A stretch of DNA of 64,000 nucleotides, taken from assembly GCA_020721005.1 (NCBI GenBank), contig DYNP01000014.1:39086-103085 (forward strand), in the 5' to 3' direction. Within the stretch, counting starts at the first letter, position 1. Every line of letters begins with the position of its first letter. The notes under the pieces are model-generated. The model was given only the letters and a program-made list of their open reading frames with translations. It was not told where the DNA came from and searched no databases. Source of the DNA: Thiomargarita sp. Its GTDB lineage: Bacteria; Pseudomonadota; Gammaproteobacteria; Beggiatoales; Beggiatoaceae. A program made the translations under genes and the position numbers. Shown here in pieces: positions 9,264 through 18,822 of the stretch.

Positions 9264-12200
9264 ATGAAAAATCACCTGCTCAATCTCACCCTATTTCCCC
9301 TATTACTACTGGGACAACTCGCTCAAGCCGCCCTAACCCCCGGGGATATAGCTTTTGTACACTATAATTCCGTAAATCCAGACAACTTTGCCTTTGTAAT
9401 TCTCACTTCCCTTCCCGCCCAGGAACAAATCCATTTCACTGACAACGGTTGGTTAAACCCCAATGCCACTGGTTTTCGCACTGGAGAAGGCATTATCACC
9501 TGGACCGCGCCGGCCAATGACCTGACCGCCGGGACCGTTGTCACACTCAGCATTTCTACTGCTTCAATTGGGACCATAACCACCTCTGGAACACTCAACT
9601 TTTCGGAACAAGGCGACCAACTCATTGCTTATCAAAACAATGATACCATATTGGCTGCTCTCAACAACAGCGGAAATCAAATTTGGCAATCCGAAGCTAC
9701 CAATTCCCAAACCAGTGCCTTACCCCTAGGACTTACGTTGGGACTCAATGCCATTGCCCTTCAACAAATCCAAAATGCCCGTTATCAAGGACCCATAACT
9801 GGAGACCGATCTGGCTTACTCAATTGTCTCAATGATCCAAAATATTGGATTGGCCATTCCAGTCAAACCCAAACCTTCTCTGACAATTTCACCCTAGGCC
9901 CGGCACTCTCATTTACCAGCACCAACCAACACCTTTTAGAAGCAACCACCTCCATCACCCTGACCATAAAACTCTCCGAACCAATTACCCAAACACTTAA
10001 TATTCCCTTCACCCTTGGCGGCACTGCCACCCTAAACCAAGACTACCAACTGAGCAACAACTCGCTCAGCATTCCCAGCGGAAAAACCGAAACCAACCTC
10101 CCGATCAAATTACTTGAAGATCAAGAACTTGAAACCAATGAAACCATTCTCATTAACTTAGAAAAACCCAGCAATGCCCTGCCTGGCATCATTACCACCC
10201 ACACCATTCTCATTCAAGACAACGACAGCGAATTGATCATCAATGAAGTCGACTATGACCAACCCACACCCCCTCAAGAAGACTCTGCAGAATTTATCGA
10301 ACTTAAAAATATCAGCACCTCTGCCCTTAACCTAGAAAACTATACCCTTGAATTTTTCACCGATGCCACCGATCAAATTTATCGCAGCTATCAACTGCCA
10401 AACTTATCACTGGCTGCAGGTGACTACTATGTCATCTGTGGAAATTCCCAAACCGTGCCCAACTGTGACTTCCAAATCAGTCCCAATAAAGAACTCATTG
10501 AAAATGCTCTTATTTCCCCCGACGCCATCGCCATCAAACGTGGCAGCCAATTCATAGACGCCCTTACTTACACCGGCAACACCAATCCCTTCAGTCTCTA
10601 TGTAGAAACCACAGCGACCACTGTAAAAGACAGCGCTCAAGAAATTCTGGTGGGACTCTCACGTTTTCCTGACGGCACGGACACCAATGACAATCAACGC
10701 GATTTTGCCCTTCGCTGCATTACTCCTGGAGGTCCAAATCTCATTACAGATTCCCAACACTGCTTCACCCTCAGCATTCACCCCCCGGCCCCTGTCACCG
10801 AAAACTCCCAAACCTCCACCAACCTTGATTTTACTGTTACCCTCAGCCATCCCTCGTCCTCAATAATCACCCTTAACTACACCACTGAAAATGGCAGTAC
10901 CCAAGCTGGCTCTGATTACCTAACTGCTTCAGGCACCTTAACTTTTCTTGCTGGGGAACTTACCAAAACCGTCACTGTTCCCATTCTCGCTGACCAGGAT
11001 CCTGAACCCACCGAAACCTTCACAATCCTTCTCAGTTCCCCAAGCCCCAATGCTCAATTGTCTGCCACAAATTATCGTGCCACCGGGACCATTTTAGATG
11101 CTGTTTCCATAAACAACAACACAAACGACAACACCTCGCCGCCCTCCATTCCCAATGCTCCGGACAAAACTGAAGAATTGATTCCTTCGGAATCTAACTT
11201 TCCACAACCCTCTGATTATCCAGAAACAATTACGGAAAACACCCCATTACTCTATACCTTACAACTCAACCTTGTGGGACAAGGTCAAGGGCAAGTCACC
11301 AGTTCCCCAACTGGTCTTGACTGTCATCACAACTGCTTATTAACTCCCCCAAAAATCTGTCAAACCACCTGCATTGCCTCATTTATGCCGGGTACCACAG
11401 TCACTTTTACCCCATTGGAAAATAAAAATTCCGTATTCAGTGGCTGGGGTGGGCATCGAGACTGTTTAGACAGTACCATTTGGATGACTGGCTCCATTCT
11501 CTGTACAGCTTATTTTCAACCCATCCGCCAGTTAATTCTCACTGTTCAAGGAGAAGGGCAAGTATTGGTCGCCCTCAATCAGCATCAAGACAGTTGCGAA
11601 GAAAAAAACAGTCCCTGTGTCCATTATTTCAGTCCTGACAGTCACTTATCTTTACAAGCTCAACCTGGACAAGGCTTTGAATTTGGCGGTTGGCAAGGCA
11701 ATTGTGAATCCAAATTCAATCCTATCAATTTTATTTTGGATGAGGACTGGGACTGCCAAGCCATCTTTCGAAAATTGCCTCCAATGCAACCTTTGGCAAC
11801 CCCTGAATCGATTGAAAATGATGATATAGAAAGTGAAACTGATCACTCTATTTCTGCAGAAAATGCCAATGTGCCCATTTTAGTTGAGCATACCGATGAT
11901 ATGCCCGTTTTACCTGAAAATATGGACATACCTATGCTTAATGAGAATGCAGATATGTCCATTCCAATTGAGAATACTGATTCATTGCTCGAGAATGCAG
12001 CTTTATCACCTGAAAACACTGAGATAGAATTGCCTGAGAATACAACGATATTGCCAGTTCCTAATTCATCTGAACTGATTGATTTGAATGTAGTTTCTGA
12101 ACCCACATCACCTTCAATTGATCTCGAATTGTCCAAGCCAGTTCCCACCCAGTTTATCCAGTTTAATTTTGGGAATAGTCTCAATTGTCCTCCCACAACC

Positions 12201-12716
12201 GAATGGTTAGATGAAGTGTGTCATGCCGGTTTTCATACCTTATATCAGGATTTAACTATTGGTTCTCATGGCAATTTATCTCATGCAATTTTAGTAGGTA
12301 AAGTTGACAACCAAGGCTGGGTCTCTAACCTGTTGATCACTAAAGACAGTCAACTGCAAGGCGGCATTGTCACCGGCTATATTACCAATCAGGGTCAAAT
12401 GGCCAATTTTGAATTTCGGGGAGCAGCAATTGAAGGGGGAATATTAGCCGGTCATATTCTTAGCCGAAGTGAAATTGTTCATAAAATCAACAATGTAACC
12501 TTTGCTGCAGGCAGTCATTTTCAAGGGAATCGTTATACAATTTTATCGGGTCATATTCAGGGTGATCCCAAGCAACCGGCCATTTTGGAGGGGGTGAAAT
12601 TCAAGAGTTATCCTCCGGCGATAACTCAAATCAATCACGTAATTTTGGTTGAACCTTTTCGCATTGAAGGGCTTGTATTATTGGGAAATCATGTGATAAT
12701 TACAGAGCGTCCATAA
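9264..12716 (+). CDS. Secreted multidomain protein with Calx-beta, lamin-tail and Gly/Trp repeats
   Basis: A 1150-residue exported protein. A signal peptide (MKNHLLNLTLF, then LLLLGQLAQA) is cleaved near residue 22. Next come a beta-rich domain beginning GDIAFVHYNS, a Calx-beta domain (about 213-320), a lamin-tail-like domain (about 322-460) starting LIINEVDYDQ, and a second Calx-beta (about 502-612). Two copies of a repeat with FSGWGG/FGGWQG and paired cysteines follow (about 662-842). Then comes an acidic Asn/Glu/Pro-rich linker of about 12-residue repeats (about 849-939), and a C-terminal beta-helix-like domain rich in SHAIL/GGIVTGYI turns. Calx-beta domains bind Ca2+, so surface adhesion or matrix function is likely. 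The upstream TTG at 9249 is less likely than ATG 9264. No sorting signal is visible. Confidence 0.75.
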   Translation: MKNHLLNLTLFPLLLLGQLAQAALTPGDIAFVHYNSVNPDNFAFVILTSLPAQEQIHFTDNGWLNPNATGFRTGEGIITWTAPANDLTAGTVVTLSISTASIGTITTSGTLNFSEQGDQLIAYQNNDTILAALNNSGNQIWQSEATNSQTSALPLGLTLGLNAIALQQIQNARYQGPITGDRSGLLNCLNDPKYWIGHSSQTQTFSDNFTLGPALSFTSTNQHLLEATTSITLTIKLSEPITQTLNIPFTLGGTATLNQDYQLSNNSLSIPSGKTETNLPIKLLEDQELETNETILINLEKPSNALPGIITTHTILIQDNDSELIINEVDYDQPTPPQEDSAEFIELKNISTSALNLENYTLEFFTDATDQIYRSYQLPNLSLAAGDYYVICGNSQTVPNCDFQISPNKELIENALISPDAIAIKRGSQFIDALTYTGNTNPFSLYVETTATTVKDSAQEILVGLSRFPDGTDTNDNQRDFALRCITPGGPNLITDSQHCFTLSIHPPAPVTENSQTSTNLDFTVTLSHPSSSIITLNYTTENGSTQAGSDYLTASGTLTFLAGELTKTVTVPILADQDPEPTETFTILLSSPSPNAQLSATNYRATGTILDAVSINNNTNDNTSPPSIPNAPDKTEELIPSESNFPQPSDYPETITENTPLLYTLQLNLVGQGQGQVTSSPTGLDCHHNCLLTPPKICQTTCIASFMPGTTVTFTPLENKNSVFSGWGGHRDCLDSTIWMTGSILCTAYFQPIRQLILTVQGEGQVLVALNQHQDSCEEKNSPCVHYFSPDSHLSLQAQPGQGFEFGGWQGNCESKFNPINFILDEDWDCQAIFRKLPPMQPLATPESIENDDIESETDHSISAENANVPILVEHTDDMPVLPENMDIPMLNENADMSIPIENTDSLLENAALSPENTEIELPENTTILPVPNSSELIDLNVVSEPTSPSIDLELSKPVPTQFIQFNFGNSLNCPPTTEWLDEVCHAGFHTLYQDLTIGSHGNLSHAILVGKVDNQGWVSNLLITKDSQLQGGIVTGYITNQGQMANFEFRGAAIEGGILAGHILSRSEIVHKINNVTFAAGSHFQGNRYTILSGHIQGDPKQPAILEGVKFKSYPPAITQINHVILVEPFRIEGLVLLGNHVIITERP

Positions 12717-12823
12717 ACTGTTCCAATTATTCCAGGGGAGAGGAAATTTCCTATTTCTACTTTCTGTGTTTGTTGGAAAAATTCTGATAAACTTTGTAAA
12801 ACAACTTCTTGGGAGATTTAAGA

Positions 12824-13468
12824 ATGTTAAAACAATGGGTATGTATCATCATCTTTTTGGTAGGGGGACAGGGGGTCTTAGCCGCTGAAACAATACTTGT
12901 CATGGGAGACAGTTTAAGCGCGGCTTATGGTTTATCTCCTCAAAAAGGTTGGGTGCACTTGTTGGCCCAACGCGTGTCGGATCAGTCTCATCAGGTGATC
13001 AATGCCAGCATCAGTGGGGAAACCAGCAGTGGAGGATTGGCTCAATTGCCTGCTGCCTTGAAAAAATTTAAACCCACAATTGTGATTTTGGAATTGGGCG
13101 GGAATGATGGTTTATTTAATTTGGGTTTGGCTGCTATGCGTTCCAATTTGGCAAAAATGATTGAGCAAAGTCAACAGGCCAAAGCCAAGGTGATTTTGGT
13201 GGGTATAAAAATGCCCAGCAATTATGGCAAGCAATACAATCAAAATTTCCACAATATTTTCGTAGAGTTATCAGAAAAATATTCAACAGCATTTGTTCCG
13301 TTTTTGCTAGAAGGGTTGATAGGATATCCACAATTTGTACAAGAAGATGGCTTACATCCCACTGCACTTGCACAACCCATTATTTTGGAAACGGTTTGGC
13401 AGGTGTTGAAAGATATGTTGCCGAAACAAGATGCGGTCATGCCAACTGAATCAGAATTTTTAGAATAG
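12824..13468 (+). CDS. Periplasmic SGNH arylesterase / lysophospholipase (TesA-like)
   Basis: The 214-residue protein has a signal peptide (MLKQWVCIIIFLVGGQGVLA) and the SGNH hydrolase blocks: GDSLSAAYG with the nucleophile Ser, the Gly in SISGETSSGG, GGND, and DGLHPTALAQ with the catalytic Asp and His. TesA-type enzymes hydrolyse thioesters, aryl esters and lysophospholipids in the periplasm. The start is ATG 12824 with GGGAG 8 bases upstream; the frame is open from a TTG at 12809. It precedes the ATP-grasp genes by 82 bases that contain dispersed repeat sequence, so co-transcription with them is uncertain. Confidence 0.88.
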   Translation: MLKQWVCIIIFLVGGQGVLAAETILVMGDSLSAAYGLSPQKGWVHLLAQRVSDQSHQVINASISGETSSGGLAQLPAALKKFKPTIVILELGGNDGLFNLGLAAMRSNLAKMIEQSQQAKAKVILVGIKMPSNYGKQYNQNFHNIFVELSEKYSTAFVPFLLEGLIGYPQFVQEDGLHPTALAQPIILETVWQVLKDMLPKQDAVMPTESEFLE

Positions 13469-13550
13469 ACGCAACAGATGCACTTCGCAAAAAACGCTCA
13501 GCACATCCTACACGAGATATGCGGTTCGTTTTTTGTGGTGCGTTAGCCAT
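13469..13550. repeat. Dispersed GGTGCGTTAGCC-type repeat fragment
   Basis: The gap before the first ATP-grasp gene ends in TTTTTTGTGGTGCGTTAGCC (13529-13548). Nearly the same stretch, TTTTTTTATGGTGCGTTAGCC without its first T, recurs at 57672-57691. The element abuts the start codon at 13551, and no clear ribosome site is left, so it may have displaced the native leader. Confidence 0.6.
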
Positions 13551-14681
13551 ATGTTGATGCCTCCAATTGATGCAGTGTTAATTGTAAGCACCTCAGCCAG
13601 GCCCTTGGCCTGTGCTGCTCATAAATTGGGTATAAAGGTGTATGCGATTGATTTATTTAATGATGAGGAAACTCAAGCCTGTAGCATAGCCAGTCAAGCC
13701 GTGGCGGGTCAAGCCGATTTGAGCTTTGAGCCTGCTTCGTTATTGAAAGCAGTGGCCACTGTTCCCAAACATGTGCCTGTGGTTATAGGCAGTGGTTTTG
13801 AGCATTGTTCACAATTGCTGATTGATGTGATTGGCGATCGAGAATATTATGGCAATGTTCCACAGTTAGTAACCCGTTTGAAAAGTCCACAAGATTTTTT
13901 TTCTTTGCTGACTGCATTGGATATTCCCCATCCACTGACCAGTTTGGAACCTCCCTTTTCTAATACAAAATGGTTAACTAAGTCCATAGGTGGATTTGGC
14001 GGCGGACATGTTCAACTTTATGATAATTCTTTGGATAATCAGCAAGATCGGAGTTCAATTTACTATCAGCAGTGGGTACCTGGACTGCCTTATTCTGTGC
14101 TATTTCTTGCCAATGGTCAGCGTGCTCATTGTGTGGGTTATAATGCCCAATGGGTGTTTGCGGCTTCGCCCACCAGTCCTTATTTGTATGCGGGGGCCAT
14201 GAGTGTGGAAGGGTTACCAATACAAGATCGATTGCAAATTATGGTGGACCGCTTGGTGGAGACCACTGGTTTGTGTGGGTTAGGCAGTGTGGATTTTATG
14301 TTGCACGATCAAGAGTTTTGGATCTTGGAGGTTAATCCAAGGCCGACAGCGACTGTGGAATTGCATCAGCTGGGTGGGGAATTGTTGGCTTGGCATCTGC
14401 TGGCTTGTTGTGGACGATTGCCAGATCGATTATCTCACCCTTCATTACCTCGAGCTCATGCCATTGTTTATGCAGAATATACAGTGGCTATTCCCAAGGA
14501 AATAATTTGGCCGGCTTGGGTAACTGATCGACCTGTTGCAGGCAGTGTCATTGATTCGGGACTGCCAATTTGCACCATTTTGGCCCAGGGTCCTCGTTGT
14601 CAATGGCTGGTTGAACAGCGACGAAAAATCGTGTATGATCTCCTAAATAGGTCATCAATTTTTGTGGTGAATTGTGAATGA
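13551..14681 (+). CDS. ATP-grasp domain protein of the C1-cofactor (COG2232-like) group
   Basis: The 376-residue protein has an N-terminal Rossmann-like part (LIVSTSARPLACAAHKLGIKV). An ATP-grasp fold follows, with the Gly-rich strand SIGGFGGGHVQ and the metal-binding end WILEVNPRPTATVE. This resembles the predicted carboligases found in methanogen and methylotroph clusters for tetrahydromethanopterin-type cofactor biosynthesis; assignment to that group is from overall pattern, not a search. The next gene overlaps it by four bases (ATGA) and is a second ATP-grasp ligase, so the two are coupled. ATG 13551 was chosen over a TTG at 13533 that lies in a repeat; ATG 13557 is also possible. Exact substrate unknown. 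Confidence 0.65.
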   Translation: MLMPPIDAVLIVSTSARPLACAAHKLGIKVYAIDLFNDEETQACSIASQAVAGQADLSFEPASLLKAVATVPKHVPVVIGSGFEHCSQLLIDVIGDREYYGNVPQLVTRLKSPQDFFSLLTALDIPHPLTSLEPPFSNTKWLTKSIGGFGGGHVQLYDNSLDNQQDRSSIYYQQWVPGLPYSVLFLANGQRAHCVGYNAQWVFAASPTSPYLYAGAMSVEGLPIQDRLQIMVDRLVETTGLCGLGSVDFMLHDQEFWILEVNPRPTATVELHQLGGELLAWHLLACCGRLPDRLSHPSLPRAHAIVYAEYTVAIPKEIIWPAWVTDRPVAGSVIDSGLPICTILAQGPRCQWLVEQRRKIVYDLLNRSSIFVVNCE

Positions 14682-15589
14682 AGTCAGATCAAGTGCTCAT
14701 TTTAACAGAATCTGTGGATTGGCACACCCAGCAGTTGCAGAGGGCACTTTCAAATTTGGGTCGGTCTGTTCACTGTTGTTCCCTAAAGGAATGTTATTTC
14801 GACACTTTAGCCCCTTATGGTTTAAGGCTACCTGGTTTTGAAGAGCAACTTCCTTTGGGAGTGTTGGTCAGGGGTATTTCCAAGGGTACTTTTGAACAAG
14901 TCACTTTGCGATTGGGTATTTTGCATGCCTTGCAAGAATGGGGGGTGTTGGTGTATAATAGTGCCAATAGTATTGAGCGGACCGTGGACAAATCGATGAC
15001 CACTTTTTTGCTCAAAAAAGCAGGGATTCCCACCCCAGATACTTGGGTCTCAGAGTCTTTCCCTCGCACTTGTCAGCAATTACAAATTTTAGCAAGCTTG
15101 GGGAATAAGGGGGTGCTTAAACCTCTATTCGGAGCCCAAGGTCGAGGTTTATTGTGTTTGGAGACTGGGAAGGATGAATTTGACAGGGAATACTATCAGG
15201 GCGTTTATTACTTGCAAAAATTTATTTCCACTTGGCAATCAGAGAGTTGTACTTATTGTGATTGGCGAATCTTGGTGGTGGGCAGGCAGGCTGTGGCAGC
15301 TATGTTGCGCCGTCATGAGCATTGGGTAACCAATTGTGCTCAAGGGGCAAGTTGTGAACCGGTGAATTTGGAGCCTGCCTGTATGCAGTTGGCAGAGGCT
15401 GCTGCCCAATCGGTGGGAGTGGAGTATGGAGGAGTGGATATTGTGCGCGACCAAATTGGACAGTATTGGGTTGTTGAAGTGAATAGTATTCCAGCTTGGC
15501 GAGGATTGCAAAGTGTGTGTACAATTGATTTGGCTGCCTATATTGCACAGCACTTTGTCAATTGTTTAGGCAAAGTTAATTCTAGGTAA
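14678..15589 (+). CDS. RimK-family glutamate ligase-like ATP-grasp protein (MptN-like)
   Basis: This 303-residue protein is a RimK-type ATP-grasp ligase. Visible features are the flexible Gly loop VLKPLFGAQGRGLLCLE, the VDIVRD strand and the metal-ligand end VVEVNSIPAWRGLQ. RimK relatives add glutamate to ribosomal protein S6, F420 or tetrahydrosarcinapterin. The coupling to a COG2232-like gene (overlap ATGA) and the CbiM-like membrane gene 23 bases downstream fit the tetrahydromethanopterin-linked group. In that case it would add glutamate or a related group to the pterin side chain. The catalysed reaction is inference; the fold is clear. Confidence 0.75.
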   Translation: MKSDQVLILTESVDWHTQQLQRALSNLGRSVHCCSLKECYFDTLAPYGLRLPGFEEQLPLGVLVRGISKGTFEQVTLRLGILHALQEWGVLVYNSANSIERTVDKSMTTFLLKKAGIPTPDTWVSESFPRTCQQLQILASLGNKGVLKPLFGAQGRGLLCLETGKDEFDREYYQGVYYLQKFISTWQSESCTYCDWRILVVGRQAVAAMLRRHEHWVTNCAQGASCEPVNLEPACMQLAEAAAQSVGVEYGGVDIVRDQIGQYWVVEVNSIPAWRGLQSVCTIDLAAYIAQHFVNCLGKVNSR

Positions 15590-15612
15590 TAACTTGATTT
15601 GATAGGAAAAAT

Positions 15613-16275
15613 ATGAATTTTACAGCGCAATTGTTACCAGCAAGTTGGTTATGGGGGGCTCATGGGTTGTATGCAATTGTTGTGTTATGGGCAATTAAAC
15701 AGGCGGCTTGGCAACATTTAAAGAATGCTCAAGACACCCATATTTTGTTGGGCGCTTGTTTGGCGATGACTCTGATTTGGCAACTGACTGCTGGAGTGAC
15801 TGCCGGTTTAGAATTTCACTTGCTATTGGTGACCACGGTAACTTTGATGTTTGGTTGGCCATTTGCAGTATTATGCACTGGATTGGCCCAGTTGGGGCTG
15901 ACTTTGTCTGGTTATGCGGAATGGATGGGATTTTCGATCAACGCATTGTGCAATGCCATTATTCCCATTGGGGTCAGTTATCTGGTATATTGGCTGACAT
16001 TTTACGGATTGCCCCGGCATTTTTTCATCTACATCTATGTCACAACCTTTGCTGGCTCTGCCCTGGCTATGTTGGCCAGTCGCTTGGTGGGAATGGGGTT
16101 GTTATTGATGGGAGAATCCTATCAATTTGCTGACCTGGGGGATGAACCTTTATTTATTATCGTGATGCTGTTCCCAGAAGCATTTATCAATGGTTTGTTG
16201 ATGACCCTACTGGTGGCTTATCGTCCCCAATGGGTCAGCAGTTTCAGTGATAAGTTATATCTACATGGAAAATAA
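15613..16275 (+). CDS. CbiM-like / energy-coupling-factor permease-type membrane protein
   Basis: The 220-residue polytopic inner-membrane protein has about six hydrophobic segments, starting with LWGAHGLYAIVVLWAIKQ. The pattern GVTAGLEFHLLLVTTVTLMF followed by FGWPFAVLCTGLAQLGL resembles the small COG3235/CbiM-type family annotated as an energy-coupling-factor transporter permease. It is shorter than a full ECF transporter and no ATPase gene is nearby, so transport is not established. It follows the RimK-like gene by 23 bases and probably belongs to the same operon. Confidence 0.6.
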   Translation: MNFTAQLLPASWLWGAHGLYAIVVLWAIKQAAWQHLKNAQDTHILLGACLAMTLIWQLTAGVTAGLEFHLLLVTTVTLMFGWPFAVLCTGLAQLGLTLSGYAEWMGFSINALCNAIIPIGVSYLVYWLTFYGLPRHFFIYIYVTTFAGSALAMLASRLVGMGLLLMGESYQFADLGDEPLFIIVMLFPEAFINGLLMTLLVAYRPQWVSSFSDKLYLHGK

Positions 16276-16358
16276 GGAAAAATTACAGCCCCCCATTCAA
16301 AAATAGGGGGAAGATTAATGGGCATTTTTTATTTAGCGACTCATGAAGATCGGATGTT

Positions 16359-17885
16359 TTAGGTTTTGGGAACTTCGCTCAGAGCATCGGCGATAGTGGT
16401 GAGAAGGTTTTCTATGGACACTGGTTTGGTTAAATAATGATCGCACCCTGCTTCCAAAGCAGCATTCTGATCAGCCAACAAATTTGAGGCAGAAAGTCCA
16501 ATGATAGGCCGGGTAAACTGCTGGGCTCGCAATTGTTGAACTGCAGAATAACCATCCAATATTGGCATTTGCATGTCCATGAGAATTAAATCTGGATGAT
16601 TGGCGAGGGCAATTTGTACGGCTTCTTCCCCGTTACTGGCATTCATGACGGTGTATCCTCCTTCTTTCAGGTAAATCTCTATCAGTTCATGAATGACTAC
16701 ATTGTCTTCGGCAATGAGAATTCTGGCGATGGCATTGGGATAAGTGGTGGGACTTGATTGAACCAGGGGAGCCCTGATAAAGCCACTGAATACAGAGCCT
16801 TCTCCCAAATGAGATTCTACTTTCAAATCTCCACCCATTAAATTGACCAAATGGTGACTGATGGTCAGTCCCAGCCCGACTCCAGGGTAAGCATGAGCGG
16901 CGCTGTCCCTGTGAAAAGGGGCGAAAATTTTTTGTTGGGAATCTGCTGAAATTCCCGGACCACTGTCGACCACTGTAAATTCCAAACGATCTTCTTCCCA
17001 ACCCAACACCACTTGTACAAAACCTTGTTCTGTATACTTCATGGCGTTGGCTACCAAGTTGATAAGCACTTGGCGAAATCGCAATTCATCTATCAACAAA
17101 CGATTGGGCAGATTGTATTGTAAATGGGTTTCAAACTGTAGATTTTTCTGTTGGGACTGTGGGTAAAACAAGGATTTAATATCGGTAATCAACTGTTTGA
17201 GATCGCAACTGCCCAGTTGTAAGGTCACTTGGCCGCTTTCCAACTGCGCTTGCTCTAACAGATTGTCGATCAAAGTCAATAAATGATTGGCATTATTTTT
17301 AACATTGTGTAAATAATCAAGCTCTTCTGCAGAGTCTTGGGCAGATTGATCAAGGAGTTTGGTATAACCGACAATTGAGGTCAGTGGGGTGCGCAACTCA
17401 TGAGATAAAGAGGCAATGAAACGACTTTTTAGGACGCTGTTCTCTTCAAGTTGGCGGTTCTCTTCTGCCAACATTTGGCGAGTGGTCTCCAACTCCTGCA
17501 ACAATTGACTTTGTCGATAACTGAGAAGACTGAGATCATTGACTTGTTGTTGAATTTTCTGCTGTTTTTCATATTCAATCGTAGCATCCATCAACAAGAT
17601 CCAATGTCCTTCTTCAAAAGGGACCAAATGAACATGGGCATATCGTCCCCCTTCTAAACATAAAAATTGCAGGACTTGGGTGCGAGTCACAGGCAACAGT
17701 CCCTCTAAAAAACTGATTTGTTCAGTTGCAGATTGGCCGGCAGTCAGTTCAGGAATTCCGTAGTGACGCGGATATCCACCCCAACCGACCAGTATTCCTT
17801 GATGATCAATATGTAGATAGGTGAGGATCATTTCGGACATCCAAACGGAATGAATGTACTTGGCAATTTTAATTGGAATAGTCAT
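16359..17885 (-). CDS. Hybrid sensor histidine kinase / response regulator
   Basis: The 508-residue protein has an N-terminal PAS-like sensor (about 20-105) without membrane segments and a coiled coil (about 108-150). HisKA follows with His162 in ASLSHELRTP, then HATPase with DSGPGIS and GVGLGLT (about 265-375). A C-terminal receiver has Asp437 in LILMDMQMP and the TKPV lysine. It could pass phosphate from its own His to its own Asp; no HPt or output domain is attached. A good AAAGGAAG site lies 4 bases before the ATG. It stands alone on the minus strand between two plus-strand groups, and its signal is unknown. Confidence 0.88.
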   Translation of the reverse strand: MTIPIKIAKYIHSVWMSEMILTYLHIDHQGILVGWGGYPRHYGIPELTAGQSATEQISFLEGLLPVTRTQVLQFLCLEGGRYAHVHLVPFEEGHWILLMDATIEYEKQQKIQQQVNDLSLLSYRQSQLLQELETTRQMLAEENRQLEENSVLKSRFIASLSHELRTPLTSIVGYTKLLDQSAQDSAEELDYLHNVKNNANHLLTLIDNLLEQAQLESGQVTLQLGSCDLKQLITDIKSLFYPQSQQKNLQFETHLQYNLPNRLLIDELRFRQVLINLVANAMKYTEQGFVQVVLGWEEDRLEFTVVDSGPGISADSQQKIFAPFHRDSAAHAYPGVGLGLTISHHLVNLMGGDLKVESHLGEGSVFSGFIRAPLVQSSPTTYPNAIARILIAEDNVVIHELIEIYLKEGGYTVMNASNGEEAVQIALANHPDLILMDMQMPILDGYSAVQQLRAQQFTRPIIGLSASNLLADQNAALEAGCDHYLTKPVSIENLLTTIADALSEVPKT

Positions 17886-18294
17886 AATCTTCCTTTGTTA
17901 GATCATGTTGAGAAGGTTAAGGATGTGCAAATTTTAAACCAGATAACACTTGAAATAATATGGCATGGTAACAAAATACGATAAATGGAAGTTTTGAGCA
18001 AGATCAATACTAACTAACTCTTTTTTACAAATTAGTCAAGTGGGGAGGAATACTTTTAATGTAAAACTCTCTGGGTAAATTCAGTATACCTTTATCCCAG
18101 TGAAAATTAACGCAGAGCCCAACATGAGCTTAAAATAATTAATCGTTCAAATCAAGTGCAAAAAATGGCTGAACGCAGTGCTCCGATAAGAAACAACCTC
18201 ACTTTGGTTGATTTCAAGCCTTGCTTGAGAATAAGAAGGCAACACTCAATACCGAACTGCAACTTAAGTTCGCTTTCAATATGAAGGTACTCAG
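17886..18294. other. Divergent intergenic region upstream of fabA
   Basis: This 409-base AT-rich gap must contain promoters for the minus-strand kinase and for fabAB. I found no confident FadR- or FabR-type palindrome, promoter or RNA gene. GAAGG just before the fabA ATG (18282-18286) serves as its ribosome site. Confidence 0.4.
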
Positions 18295-18819
18295 ATGACA
18301 AAACGCAATAGCTATACCTATGAAGAGCTACTTCAATGTGGACAAGGAAAAATGTTTGGTCCCGGAAATGCGCAATTACCCATGCCCCCCATGCTCATGT
18401 TTGATCGCATCGTGCAAATTACTGAAGATGGAGGAAGTACTGGAAAAGGCTATATTTTGGCAGAATTAGACATTCGTCCAGATCTTTGGTTTTTTGACTG
18501 TCACTTTCCAGGAGACCCGGTCATGCCAGGCTGTTTGGGACTGGATGCCATGTGGCAACTGATAGGCTTCTTTTTAGGGTGGTTGGGAGGTCCCGGTCGG
18601 GGCCGTGCCTTGGGAGCTGGAGAAGTAAAATATACCGGACAAGTCACACCGGTTACCCAATTGGTTAGATATCGAATTGATATAAAAAGGATTATTATGC
18701 GAAAATTAGTAATGGGAATTGCAGATGCTACTATGGAAGCGGACGGTAAAGAGATCTATTTTGCCCAAGATTTACGAGTGGGCCTATTCATTTCCCCAAA
18801 TGACAAACTGGGAGGATAA
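18295..18819 (+). CDS. fabA: 3-hydroxydecanoyl-ACP dehydratase/isomerase FabA
   Basis: The 174-residue enzyme dehydrates 3-hydroxydecanoyl-ACP and isomerises the trans-2 product to cis-3-decenoyl-ACP, the branch point of anaerobic unsaturated fatty acid synthesis. The catalytic pair is visible at the positions of the E. coli enzyme: His70 in [14 protein letters not shown] and Asp84 in CLGLDAMWQ. The length is normal. fabB starts three bases after its stop, so the two are one operon. Confidence 0.96.
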   Translation: MTKRNSYTYEELLQCGQGKMFGPGNAQLPMPPMLMFDRIVQITEDGGSTGKGYILAELDIRPDLWFFDCHFPGDPVMPGCLGLDAMWQLIGFFLGWLGGPGRGRALGAGEVKYTGQVTPVTQLVRYRIDIKRIIMRKLVMGIADATMEADGKEIYFAQDLRVGLFISPNDKLGG

Positions 18820-18822
18820 CAA

